A stretch of DNA of 64,000 bases from Favolaschia claudopus (lineage: Eukaryota > Basidiomycota > Agaricomycetes > Agaricales > Mycenaceae). The notes beneath the pieces are model-generated. The model ran no database searches, was not told where the DNA came from, and saw only the letters and a list, made by a program, of their open reading frames with translations. A program made the position numbers and the translations under genes. Positions within the stretch are counted from its first letter, which is position 1. Each line of letters starts with the position of its first letter. The stretch is taken from contig JAWWNJ010000107.1 of NCBI GenBank assembly GCA_037176885.1, positions 1 to 64,000 of the forward strand. The letters run 5' to 3'. Below are positions 1 to 11,255 of this stretch, piece by piece.

Positions 1-467
1 ATGCAGCACTGCTTGAAGGTACCTACCAGTTATGGTCTCTTTCGCCGAGTCGATTGCTCAAGTTGGACCGGAGAAACCGCATAAGAGTCGATGCCTTATT
101 CGTCAGTGCGTCGCAACGAGCTCGTCGCTCGACCTCAATTTGTAGAACATACAAGTCAAGGCCACGGACCCGAAACAAGAGAAGCATTTGGCGAGAACAT
201 TGGATTATGGCCCAAAAAGGAAATAAACAGCCGATCTCGTCCTTAAGCGGCCGCTCGAAGTAACTTTTTTGGCAACGTTTGCTGGCAAGAAGAGCAGCGA
301 TGCGCCAGTTTGCGTAACTCTCTCTTCATGACCATTTCTGGCTCAAGTCGCTTATTTTAGAGTGAAACAAAGATCACTTTCCTGCTTGCCGTACCACCAC
401 AGTATATAACTGTAGGGTCCAGGACTGCAGGTTCGCCATTGCTTCATACCACTTGGCTTCCTCTCGA

Positions 468-3400
468 ATGGACGTTGACATAGACAATAGAACATTCCGC
501 TCAGAGCGCGTCGACTTTTCGAACTACTCTGCCGCGCAGTTACAGGGCGTCCTCTCGTGTATTAGGCGCAGTGAATATTACGCTGGACGAACCGACATCC
601 TACGAGTTGCCGGTTGGGGAAAGGGCCATGAGCGCTGGAAGACGCTTCGCGCAGCTGTCCCGACCGAGCCTAACACGCTACCGCCCGTGATTCCCCTTAT
701 TGTTGTAGGCTCGTTCGAAGCACAGGCTTTGGGGGGGGGCGGGAGCGCTGGCCCTGCGAACCCCGAAGTGGTGGAAGGCGAAAAGGTGGGGTACAGTGGG
801 GCCCCTGCGGTAAGTAACTTCAGCGTCGATCACGTTTGGTGGGCTTGATCAGTTCACACAGACGACGAGGGCTTCGTAGGAGTGCAGGAGGAGTGCCTGA
901 GGGGAGTGGAGGACATAGTCAGCGCCCACGGCAGGAGGAAAGCCCGTTTTCAATGGGTGGGGACCTTGTCGACGGACAGAAATGTTTGCGGGTCGGAGGA
1001 CGCGTTTGGTTGCATGAAGGCGAGGAGCCCAACGGTGAGGTTCGGTGGTATTCTTGTTGCAAGACACTTACGGACAGCAGGTGCGGTCACTTTAGACGAT
1101 TTGAAGATATCCAATCCGGATGTGCTCGACCGTTTCGTACGGCTCTGTCCAGCAATTTTCGTCTCAGAGATTATGTGGCGTTCGACGTCAGGGGTCACCG
1201 CATACCCTTCAGCCTTCTGAGGAGCTCGCTGTCTGGTTCCATTGTGATGGTCACTGTGTCGGCCAGTGCCATTTCGATTAACAAAGAGATCAATGGCGTG
1301 TTCACTCCAGCAATCTCCTTGGCTTGTAAGCGCTACTATTTCCAGCGCACGTTCTGCATTTAAATGAAGACAGTGGAAGTCATGGAGGTTCAGGTGCTAC
1401 GCGCACCGCTGAAGGCAGCGCAGGAGCTCGTCCATCCGGCACAGACTTCCATCGCCAGGATCTTGAGTACAAAACCAGTACAAACGCAACCTCCGGTAAA
1501 CGGATGGAGTTTATGCAGTACCAGGGTCCTCAGGTAGGTTACTACGAAGTCAAATTTTGAACGAGAATTCATATCACGGTTCGTGAACAGGAATAAAGTC
1601 CATAAAGGTGGATTCGTGGCGATGCCGAACGCACCCAACGATCCCAGCCGGTCATTAAGTAAGCTACCGGAGCGCGTGTTACAAACGCCTCCTGTCGGTC
1701 ACGGACAGTCCTCTGGTAGGTTTTTCAAATCACAAGTGGTTGGTACTCAGCGCAGACAGTTCGGCCTCCAACCGGCGTCGAGTTTCGCCCGACTTCACCT
1801 TTGACAACGTCACCCAGCAGGACATGGCGCTGGCAAGCCGGGGGAAAGGAGCTGTCGACTGCCTCCAGTCAGGGACAAGGGCGGCGCAGTTCTGGCAAGG
1901 TAAGCCGACTTACATGGCCATCCATACTAAAGAGAGGTGTTTACGGACGAAGCAGGCGAGGAAGGGGGGAGGGAGACCGTTGAACGGAGCACACGCACGT
2001 AGTACTGCTGGCAAGGCCACTAGCCGAAGGCCGACTCCGAGCGAGCCTTCGAATGTCCTTCAACTAGAGGACGACGCGGGGCACCGCATGCGGGCAGCGG
2101 TAGAAACGCATATGCCGGTTCCTCGCTCTCCAGTTAAAGCCCGAGACAACCATGTAAATTTAAACATGTTATGCGCACTTGCCACCTATCTCATATTCAG
2201 CAGATCGGCAACTTTTCGCAGTCTGATCAGCACGATCAAAGGCCACAGTCTCGCGGATCGTTGCACGCCATGTTGGAGTTCGGAACGGGAACGAAACGGT
2301 GTCTGTCGGCGACAGACAACAGGTGCTTGCGATCTTCCATCGACATGGATTTTCGGCGGAGACTGACCCGTGTCAGATATTCGGAGAGCGAGACGGTCGT
2401 GTCGAAGTTGCGCGCACTCGAGTGTACAAAGACGGCCAACACCCAGGCTCTCCTTTCCCGGGACACGGCAACATAGGTAACGGTATCGTCAGAGCGCCGA
2501 GTAGCCGACATGGAGAGGTCGGTGTGGTGCAGTATTTTGTGTGGCGAGTACTGAGAAGAGGTTTACGCAGGTGAAATCTCCTTCGCTTGCAAGTGGAACA
2601 GCCGCTTCTCGACCTGCAAGTCGCCTGCATCAAAACACTTATCAGGTCCCTGCGAATCAGCGGCACCAGGACGTGTTTTCCGTAGATTTTTCCAGGGACA
2701 TCACCAGGCCCTCCAGCCAAGTGCCGGAGGAGGTGCGTTTCCGGTAGGGTAGTGGACCTATACGAAAATTGACAGTAGGATGTTGTCAGGCAACCTCCGT
2801 TTCCACGGGCTTGCATGGGCGAAGGGCCTCAACGCCATTTACTCCTATGCAGCGAAGCTTGGACGGGACGGCGAACGATCAGGCCTATCGCCGTACAAAG
2901 TTAGGCAACGTTTTTCGTGACGTGGACGGATATGAAAGACAGGGCCAGGTGCGTTTTCGTCGCAGAGTCCGTTTGTGCAAGTGGCCGAAAGGACGGGTCT
3001 GTTAGATGGATGCGGGCTCGCTGCAGAGGAATGCCGTCAGGCCTCCGAGCAGGATTAGAGATAACGCTGGAATTGCCGTTCACAGCACAGGCCAGAGTGT
3101 TCAGTCGATGGAGACTGCAGCGAACATCACTCGACCTCAAAGTCGTGTCACGCGTCATTCAAAGCGAGGGCACGGCGAGGCTGGGATAGTGAGATCTCAG
3201 TCGCGTGCTGCAGCGGGCGATAAAGTGAGTAATTGGTCAACAGAGCTGAACGACGTTAACAACGAGTTCGCACAGGTCAGTGCAAGTCAGGAAGACGGGC
3301 CACCGATCCGCCCGTGAAGGTGCGCGTGAAGACGGGAAGTTCTATGTGCCGGCGAACGCGGAAACCATACCAGTCGTCTACCGAGCAGAAGAGGCGGGTT

Positions 3401-4711
3401 GTTCAAGTTCATGCCATACAGGACAATAACGAGGAACATATTTAGAAGACCGTAGGCTCCGTTGGGTATTCCGGGAACAGCACAGGTTATGTCAGCGACT
3501 GGCGAATATAACAAAGTGAGCGATTGTCCGGTAGAGCAGACTGGTTGCAGAGCGATAACGTCGAGTTCATTGCAAGAGCGAGCTGCTCCAGGGCTGGCCC
3601 CACACCGCTCACTCGAGCGAAAGCGAGAAAGAGAGACTTCGAAGCGGACCATCGGAACAGGTATGTCTGTTAAATTCATGTCTATGCAGAGCATTAACAA
3701 CGGAACGTGCTTAGGTGGGCCTACATGGAAATGCCACTTTGGGAACAGAACTTTTTGTCTCGGCAATGAATTCATACAACGAGGTAAGGAATTCCATGCT
3801 CGTAGTTTCGTGCTATGTCGGTACCAGTGACGTTCTTTCTCTCTAGAGGAACTCGTTGAATCCCCAAGGCAATGACTATTTGTGGACAGGCGAGTCGATA
3901 TACAGCAAGGAGCTGAACGATGCGACGGTGAAAAGAGGCACAACGCATGACAGTGGGGCGTACGTAGTGGCCCCGAACGACGTAAAGTTTATGTTACGCG
4001 CGATCGGGACACTGATTGATTCTACTCCATGTTTGTAGCTTCAACGCAGCGACGCATCCACTCACAGCCATACGAGCACGACCGTCGGATCTGGGGGCTC
4101 TTCGGATACTGCATCGGTGCACGTGCAAACTCCCGGTCTGTCAGACGCGGAGTACAATGGGATGGCCTCTGTTTATCCGCCGTACACGTATCCGACTGAC
4201 TATTTCCAATCCCACGGATGGAAGGGCAGTGGAGGTCGCTGCATTCATGGAGAACGCAATGAACTTGAGTCCGAGCAGCGATCCTTACGGCGCATTATGG
4301 GATATCGACTTCAAAGGCCCTTTGTCTGTTTCGTTGCAGGACGTTCAAGTCACGGACATTGTGAAGGATGACGGTCACTTTGGAAGTTATGGAGCCGATG
4401 GTGTCGCCACAGACTACTCGTCCGGTGACACTATCTACTCATCCAGCAGCAACTCCGAGGAGGAATATAAGCTCGGACGCGCGGGGTCTTCCTCTTCTTT
4501 TGAAGGAAGCCAGAGCACCAGCGAGTCAAGTTGGGAGAGCGCCGGTAAGCAACGACAGCCTCTGCCGTCGAGACAGTGAAGGACTAACTGGACCGTAGAT
4601 CATAGCGATAACAGCATGTCGAAAGTGGTGCCGCTAGAGACGCGTAAGCGAAGGGCATCGATGTCATACGAAGAGACGGAGACGGAAGCGAAAAGACATA
4701 GACTCAATTGA
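468..4711 (+). CDS. Hypothetical multi-exon gene (structure uncertain)
   Basis: I do not recognise this protein. A first exon opens at ATG 468 (MDVDIDNRTFRSERV...) and ends near 810 at a GTAAGT donor, with a CAG acceptor near 860. Many short GT..AG intervals of 45-60 bp follow. The best supported part is the 3' end: exons near 3716-3785, 3847-3990 and from 4039 join in frame into a Ser/Thr/Asn-rich stretch, and a last intron (4544-4597, GTAAGC..TAG) leads to a basic tail (KRRASMSYEETETEAKRHR) stopping at 4711. The tail looks like a nuclear localisation signal. The reading frame changes near 4220 without a good intron, so one indel is likely. The middle part (1.4-3.4 kb) could not be assembled into one convincing frame, and two genes are possible. 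A regulatory nuclear protein is only a guess. Confidence 0.4.
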
Positions 4712-4999
4712 TGGAAAGCAACGAAGTATGCGCGTAGTCAGTTGAAGTGATAGAATGTGCATTTGAAAGGCGGTTACACTCAGAGATCAGCGAATTGTGT
4801 GTAAGGACGAGAATTTGTAAGAGAGCAAACAAACAGCGCATACGGTCCCAAGGTATAGTGCTTATCGGAGCGAAGGTAAACGGGTTGTAATCCTTTTGAC
4901 GAAAACTACACTCAATGCGCGTGACTAGCCTGGCAGAGTTTATACTGGCATAAGTTCGATGGTCCCGTGTGGCTTGGGTTGCCATGAAGTGTTCTATAG

Positions 5000-6517
5000 C
5001 TAGTCGCGCTGCATAGGGTAGACTCCATTCAAAGCCCGTGGCATGACCAAGAGGATCGTCCATTTGGATGAAAACTCTGGCTCCCACTCCTGTATGGTAC
5101 GTTCAGCACGCCACCTTCTCTCCTGGGCTTTGGGGATAAAGGAAAGAAACTGCAATTTATTTTTGAAGCGTGTTCTGATCATTTGCATCACTGTCACTTC
5201 GGAACCGATTTCGTCCATAGCGCTCGCTTGAGTTCTCGAGTACCCGCTCTCAGATAATCTCAAGAAGCGAAGATTTGGAATCAAGGAGAGGTCGCACAAC
5301 TCCCGGAAGAACATTTCGTTGACACACTCTGTGTGACAGGTACCGAGATCCAGTCGAAGGAGAGAGGGACAGGATCGGAGGTGGGAAAGCAGGACGGATA
5401 AGGAGTAGGGGACCGGAAGGGAAATTTCCAAAGTCTGGAGGAGCGGGCAACGGGGAAGGAATTCGTCTAGGTCCTGGTGGAAATCGATGGCTAGCTTCCG
5501 TGACGTGCAAGGTCCTGTCCGAGCTTCCTGAAAGGTGCAACTCAGTCAGGTTAGGGCAATCGATTCCTTGAAATGTCGTGGACCCGGAAATCCACTTCCA
5601 AGGAACTATGTATTCAAAGCACGACAGACTAAGCAATTTGACGCGATCCGCACCGATCGGCAAGAAAACTCCTCCCAAAGAGAGTTTGGTGAGGGACGAG
5701 AGACGCTGTAAATGCGACGCGGGGAGCATCCCATCAGCGCGAGCCGTGTTGAGTTCGCGGTAGACAGTCAAAGAAGACCAAGAGATATGGAGTCGGCGGT
5801 CAGGTTCGAAAGTCTGAATCAAAGTCAAGGACTGCATTTCAGATTCGATGTGGATTTCAGGTTTGGAGATTCCTTTCCTCCAAATCCGTGGCCCAGTGGG
5901 GCAGACCTTGTGTGGAAGGGGTAACGTCCTGTATTCCATGGAGGTCCAACGACGTAAAGATTGGCGATGTCAGGAAGGGGCGCAGTTTGATGAAAAAAGG
6001 ATCGTGCCAGGTAGCCGGACGGAGAATAGAAATCGTGAAGAGCTAGGTTCCGAATGCGAGGAATGGGTGCATCCTGAAGCGGTTGGCGAAAGATAGTCAC
6101 CAGGAGCTTCTCGTTCAGTTGCGACCGTTCGGTGGGCATAATGACGTCGACAATGCCGGAAGCCGCGATATACTGAAGTTTTTTCGACTTCTTGTCGAGA
6201 GAATCACCGGCACCCAGATGCAGAGGATTCCAAAGAGAGGCAGCTGCGGAGTTGGTCAGCATCTGTCTCCAGTGCCTGCAGACCTGACTCAAGTCGGTTA
6301 AGGACACGACAGGCCATTCGGTTTCGTGACCGTATGCCCAAGTAAAGATGTGAATCCATATCTCCAATGGAACACGAGAAATGGGATGTAACGCAGATTC
6401 TGTGCCTGTAACAATAACTTTTGCCCATCCTAGCTTCATTTTCGCTAGGAGCAAGTCTCTTTCCATTTTTTGGACCTGCTGTTCGTAGGCAGACACTGCA
6501 GCTTCGCCTATGGGCAT
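5000..6517 (-). pseudogene. F-box-like / LRR protein, frameshifted
   Basis: The N-terminal part has a coiled-coil-like lead (EQQVQKMERDLLLAKMKLGW), then an F-box core (HPISRVPLEIWIHIFTW ... LSQVCRHWRQML), the usual layout of agaricomycete F-box proteins that recruit substrates to SCF ubiquitin ligases. Leucine-rich repeat-like segments follow (SLTKLSLGG, CPNLTELHLSG, CPLLQTLEISLP, CPSLLRLDLGT, IPNLRFLRLSE). The frame breaks at least twice, near 5900-5940 (next to a GGGG run at 5918-5921) and near 5490-5520; neither break has room for an intron. It is either a young pseudogene or an intact gene with consensus indels. The start at 6517 is the first clear ATG before the coiled coil. Coding-like sequence continues upstream to about 6650 in two frames, and an exon could lie at 6892-6722, so the true start may be further out. 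Confidence 0.7.
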
Positions 6518-7178
6518 CCATTTGCGAATACGGGCTTCCAGGACGGATACATGTGGGTTTCGAGATTCATGCGGGGCTTGAATGAGAAGTGGGGGACGAG
6601 TTCGATGTGAATCGCATGGTTTGAGGCGACGTTTCCGTGATAGGGCGTTCCATGGGATACTCGAAACACGGTGAGTTCATATGGAGACTAAGAAGGTCAG
6701 GAGCACTGAAGTAACTGGACTAGCTGTAAAGGAAGACGCACCGAACGAGATTCCAGTTTGTTTGAAGCTGTTCGGAAGTGAAGGACAAGTGTCTGGGAAA
6801 AAGTCAGGGAGCACACATGCGGTTACGGTGTCGACAGACGGTGGATGTTCCATCTCTTCGTCGCGAGAGTTGGGTTCAGCGCCCTGAGACATGACCGTCT
6901 GTGAGTTTGAAGACTTGAAGCGAAGAAATTAGCAAGCGGAGACAATGCAAGACGCGTGTCGGGGTACTATGCCAGTAATGGTGGACGCGTGAACTTAATT
7001 TAGATAGAGTGTTAGGTAAGGCGAGCTTCGAACCAAGCTTTCGAACGATCCGTTATTACCGGTATGTTTATTTATTACTGACGAGAACAAGAGGAAGAAG
7101 TCATTGCAAGTCTGAAGAGCTTCGTTGTACTGAGGAGGAGAAAAGGACGCGCGTGACTCTGACACGATGTTTTGACCA

Positions 7179-7420
7179 TGTTTGTTCCTGGCAGACAGGG
7201 AATATCGACCTGCTGGGGTCGCTCTAATGTTTGTACATGTTTGTTCCTGGCAGACAGGGAATATCGACCTGCTTGGGTCGCTCTAATGTTTGTACATGTT
7301 TGTTCCTGGCAGACAGGGAATATCGACCTGCTGGGGTCGCTCTAATGTTTGTACATGTTTGTTTCCTGCAGACAGGGAATATCGACCTGCTGGGGTCGCT
7401 CTAATGTTTGTACATGTTTG
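7179..7420. repeat. 59-bp tandem repeat, about 4.1 copies
   Basis: Unit starts fall at 7179, 7238, 7297, 7356 and 7415, exactly 59 bp apart. Units begin TGTTTGTTCCTGGCAGACAG and differ by single bases; the fourth has TTTCCTGCAG for TTCCTGGCAG. The unit length is not a multiple of three and no gene covers the array, so it is a noncoding minisatellite. Confidence 0.95.
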
Positions 7421-7495
7421 GTTTCGACCCAATTTAGCAGACATGCATCTCGGCACCGGATTTGACTCCTTCTGGCCTGACCTGTTCTGGCAGTC

Positions 7496-7655
7496 AGCCT
7501 TTCTGGGCAACAGCTCTTGCCTGTTTTGGCATGCAGCCTTGTTTGGGACTGCTCTGTTTTGGCAATAGCCTTTCTGGGCAACAGCTCTTGCCTGTTTTGG
7601 CATGCAGCCTTGTTTGGGACTGCTCTGTTTTGGCAATTAGCCCTTCTGGGCAGTG
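7496..7655. repeat. 71-bp tandem repeat, two copies plus a partial third
   Basis: Copies starting AGCCTTTCTGGGCAACAGCT lie at 7496 and 7567. A diverged partial copy follows from 7639 (AGCCCTTCTGGGCAG). Within the unit, TTTTGGCA / TTCTGGGCA words recur, suggesting an older, shorter repeat inside it. The array sits between the 59-bp repeat and the left edge of the duplicated segment. Confidence 0.9.
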
Positions 7656-7753
7656 TGTTTTGCCTGTTTTGGTAGGAAAACTGTTTGTGGTTGTTTGTTT
7701 TTGGCAGGTTTCGGGGTTGAATTGTCACCTGAAAGGACCTTACTAAAGCAAGG

Positions 7754-8568
7754 TCAAGTTCAAAAGGACGGGATATCTGGTGCGGTTTCAAAGGCGCCGC
7801 GTGCTCTTATCAGTAAATTGGGAGGGAGATCGAACGCATGGTGCTCGAGCGTATCGCAACTAACGACTTCGTTGGTAGGTTGCATTTGCAGCTCCGTTGT
7901 GAACCACTGACGATGATTACATTTATTCTTCAGCTCGCACTAGCGGCAAAGTGGAATATTGGAAGGAGCATTGCTATGCCGTTCAACTTATCAAGCCATT
8001 GACAAGCTCGGAAGGTGGGAACTTGAAAACGGAGGGAAAATCGGTAAGTGACTGATTATCAGGTTCCGGTCGACAATTGTTCATCCTACTGTTTCAGCCT
8101 CGCAAAGTGGCTGCTTGTTTGCGCTGCAACAAAGTCATGTACCCCGGCCCCAACAAAGCGCCTGAAAACCACAAGAAGGGGCATTGCTCTGACGGCTTCA
8201 AGCAGAAGAGCACTGACGACAACTCAGCACCGTGGCCGCAACCCACTGGAATATTCACCACGGGTTCGGAATTCCATCCTCTTCTATTCCTCGTGGCCAT
8301 CCGCGACTTGTACGAGAAAGTCCTGATTGAGCAGAATCATGGGAGCCTGAATGTCGAGGACGAAGCATTCTCACTCATGCTCCAGCAGCCGGGTCGAATC
8401 ATTTCAGTCAATGGTGCGGTACTGTTCAAACTTTTCTCTGGTTATGCTATCCAGCGGCAGACCAGATCCCCGACAACCTCATGGTCAATCATGACGGTGT
8501 TGCCTACCTCCGTATCGACTCTCTTGCTGATACCGAAACTACTTTCTCGTCCAGTCAGCACATGTAGC
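7754..8568 (+). pseudogene. 3' fragment of DUF6729-like element gene
   Basis: This stretch contains the last three exons of the element gene without its promoter or first three quarters. The region around 8094-8440 encodes a C-x2-C ... H-x4-H-C putative zinc-binding segment (CLRCNKVMYPGPN ... HKKGHC) and then GIFTTGSEFHPLLFLVAIRDLY. A one-base deletion (CCAGCGG here, CCCAGCGG in the other copy at about 15073) shifts the frame after FKLFSGYAI, so even the fragment could not make the original C-terminus. It begins in mid-exon and is surely nonfunctional. Confidence 0.85.
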
Positions 8569-9783
8569 TTCGTTTTGATTTGTAGTACTTAGATTAATTC
8601 GTGTTGCCCCAAGTAAAAATCATTAATCCAATATCATTACCACTCTGACAACGTCCACAAGCACCACCTAACTGTTACTGAGCACTAATCCCGCTGCTAC
8701 CGAGTCCTTCGATGCTCCGCTTTGTGCGCTTGCCTCGCCGCCTGCCGCCGCCCCCAACGCTAACCTCAAAATCAACCACACCGACGATATTCTCGCCCTC
8801 GCACCTGAATTGCCGCCGTTCTCAATCTGAAACTCAGAAAGTCAGCATTTAAACAAGGGTGAGTGAACGAAGTGAATACCAGAAGGGCGTGCCGGTTCGA
8901 ATTTGATGTACGGAATGTAAATAAGGCGTTGAGTCAGTGAAAAGAACCCAGGCTGAGCAAAACAGAAACAAATGAAAACTGAATGTGAACGACAAGAGGA
9001 AAAAAGACAAAGCGAATCTTACTACCGGCGCTGAAGAGCACAACCATAATGAAAAAGAGATAAAGTCAATCAAGTTGGAGAAGATGGAATGGAATGGAAC
9101 ACACCTTAGCATAAGAGCCTACACTAGGAAGACTTCAAGACTTGAAGGCAAGAGAGTATAGTATGTATTAGCCAATTGAAAACGGCCAGTAAACAACGCG
9201 CCGAAACGGTATTGAACAAAGTCAACTCACCGAATCACTTAGAAGGAACGGTCCAATGATATACCAAAGGAAGAAAGATAAGTTGAAGATCAGGGGACCG
9301 TAGAAGTTGGTACACGCTCGTTAGGTAGAAATTTAGCTGGATTAATATTGATAGATATTGATGAGGGACGATGACAGAGCCTGAGGTATGGTGGATGCAT
9401 GAATGAGAATCACAGTGTCACTGGCAGACGTGGCGGGAAAGCAAACCTGTACGCGATCCCGTATTTCATGGTTGATAGTTACTTGACGAGTCGCTGGCTA
9501 GATGGTCGACAGGTACAAGTAGTACGAGTGAATATGCCGGAGTCGGGTTGCGCACCACTGTGCCGTAGACGTGAGTTCCGAAGCTGATAGCCGGCTTGAG
9601 CGTCACCAATTTTTCTCATACACGGACCTTAAGCGCCAACGCGCGCCTAAGTGCTTGCAAAGGTGTCTGAGAGGTAGGTTTTCAACGGAATCCCTGGCCT
9701 CCGATCACAATCTCAATCGGGAAGCCCTTGGCCAGGAGAGGCCGTTCCGGACGTCTTGAAGCCCTTGAAATGACGGATTTTTC
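7754..9783 (+). repeat. Segmental duplication, copy A
   Basis: This 2,030-bp segment matches 14378-16401 in direct orientation, with only scattered single-base substitutions and 1-3-bp indels. It carries only the 3' exons of the DUF6729-like element plus about 1.2 kb of its downstream flank. Sequence identity stops abruptly at both ends. TCAAGT occurs at both edges (7754-7759 and 9784-9789), as it does around the other copy. Since the other copy is continuous with the upstream exons of the element, copy A is the derived one. Confidence 0.95.
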
Positions 9784-9842
9784 TCAAGTGGCAACCCCGC
9801 TGTGTCAAGGGGTTTGATGGCATCAACGCTGAGACCGATTGC

Positions 9843-9900
9843 GACCGAAAATGAGCGAGAGACCGAGTTGAGACCGAAAATGACCGACGAGACCAAATGA
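9843..9900. repeat. Imperfect 29-bp direct duplication
   Basis: Two adjacent 29-bp units, 9843-9871 and 9872-9900, both start GACCGAAAATGA and are rich in GAGACC words. The remainder of 9784-11250 (about 1.4 kb) holds no gene I can support: only short unsupported reading frames and pyrimidine-rich patches. Confidence 0.75.
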
Positions 9901-11255
9901 AGGCACTGTGCACCGTGTGCACCACCATCAACACCTCTTGATCACCTCCCACCCAACTCCCACCACCGAAGCAGACTCGAAACAGGCCAGGCCCCGCATG
10001 CATGCAAGAAGAGAAGATACCCAGACAGCATACAGGAAGCACTCAGTGATCTAAGTAGCCCCGACAAGTCTCTCTCAGCAATATACAGACTCTCGACAGT
10101 AAACACACACTCGAGCATGTTTCCTCGGCCCAAGCGACGCGACAAAAATGACGAAAAGTGACCCGAAAAGAGGCGGGGCCAAACACTTCTCGGCTTAATA
10201 CCTTCGTTTAGACGCGTCTTTGGTTCAAGCCATCCAATTTATCCAATATGTGCTATATTGTGTTTTTGAATTCTTCCATCGTCCAAGCAAGCCTTTCTCC
10301 GCTGTATATTCCTCAGTATCTGCCATCTCCTCCTATTTGCCTCATGTCTGGCCGTCTTAGACTCTCAACCGGGGACCAAGCTGTCTTTTTCCTACCTCTC
10401 TCTCTCTCATATCTTGCTTCGCTGAAAGTTTGTTGTAGTGATGATTCTCCACGGCTCCCAGTCCATTGTTGACCTTCTCTGCTGTAAAAGCAGCTCGGAT
10501 AGTGACGAGACAACTTGAATCTGCATGTGTCAATCCCTCGCAATCCCTCGGAAAGTCGGTTCGGGTCGTAAGTATTGATTTTGAATTACCTTGTCGAATT
10601 CACGGTGCTAAAATTGACCTTGTCAAATGTAGGGAGAGGGTACCCGGAGTCCTCGCTCTGCCGCGTTCTGGCCGGTTTTTGGCCGCCATGATAAGCGATT
10701 CATTTCGCTTATGATCTCGTAAAGTGTCGAGGATTCGAAAGGATTGTTTGCAGTACCTACGAGGCTCAATCCGTCAGTACTGACCGCTGTCTTAACCTCT
10801 AGATCCTCTCATTTCCTCTATCTCCTCCCTGTGAAGCACCAACACCCAAATGCAAAGCAGATTCTACTGCCGTAGTTTTCTTTGTTCTGAAACACCGTGA
10901 TTGACAACTCTTCTGCTGTTATTATTTAGGGAAAAGTGGTTCTTTGTAGGTCGAAAATCTCTTTGTGTTTTGCGCTGGAACCTGACATTGTTTGCCAGAT
11001 CTTCGTATGATAGTTTGTACTCAGATAATATTCAAAACACGAAATTTCGATGCTTCCAAAGCGCGTGAGGGATTGACTCGGCCCGCCGCCTGCTGCTATA
11101 TCTAGGTATTTCCATTTCATCAACCTGCTCAGCGGTGCCAGAGCTTGTGTGCGACCCCGCCATCAATGACAAAGGTGATCGGCGCAGGGTCGACGACCAC
11201 AAGCGAGTGAGACAGCTCCTTTCCCTCCTTCCCTTGTCTTTGTCCTCCCTCATCC

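Noticed and set aside
8880..8960. tRNA-like GGTTCGAATTT in the duplicated flank
   Set aside because: No acceptor stem or anticodon arm can be folded around it.
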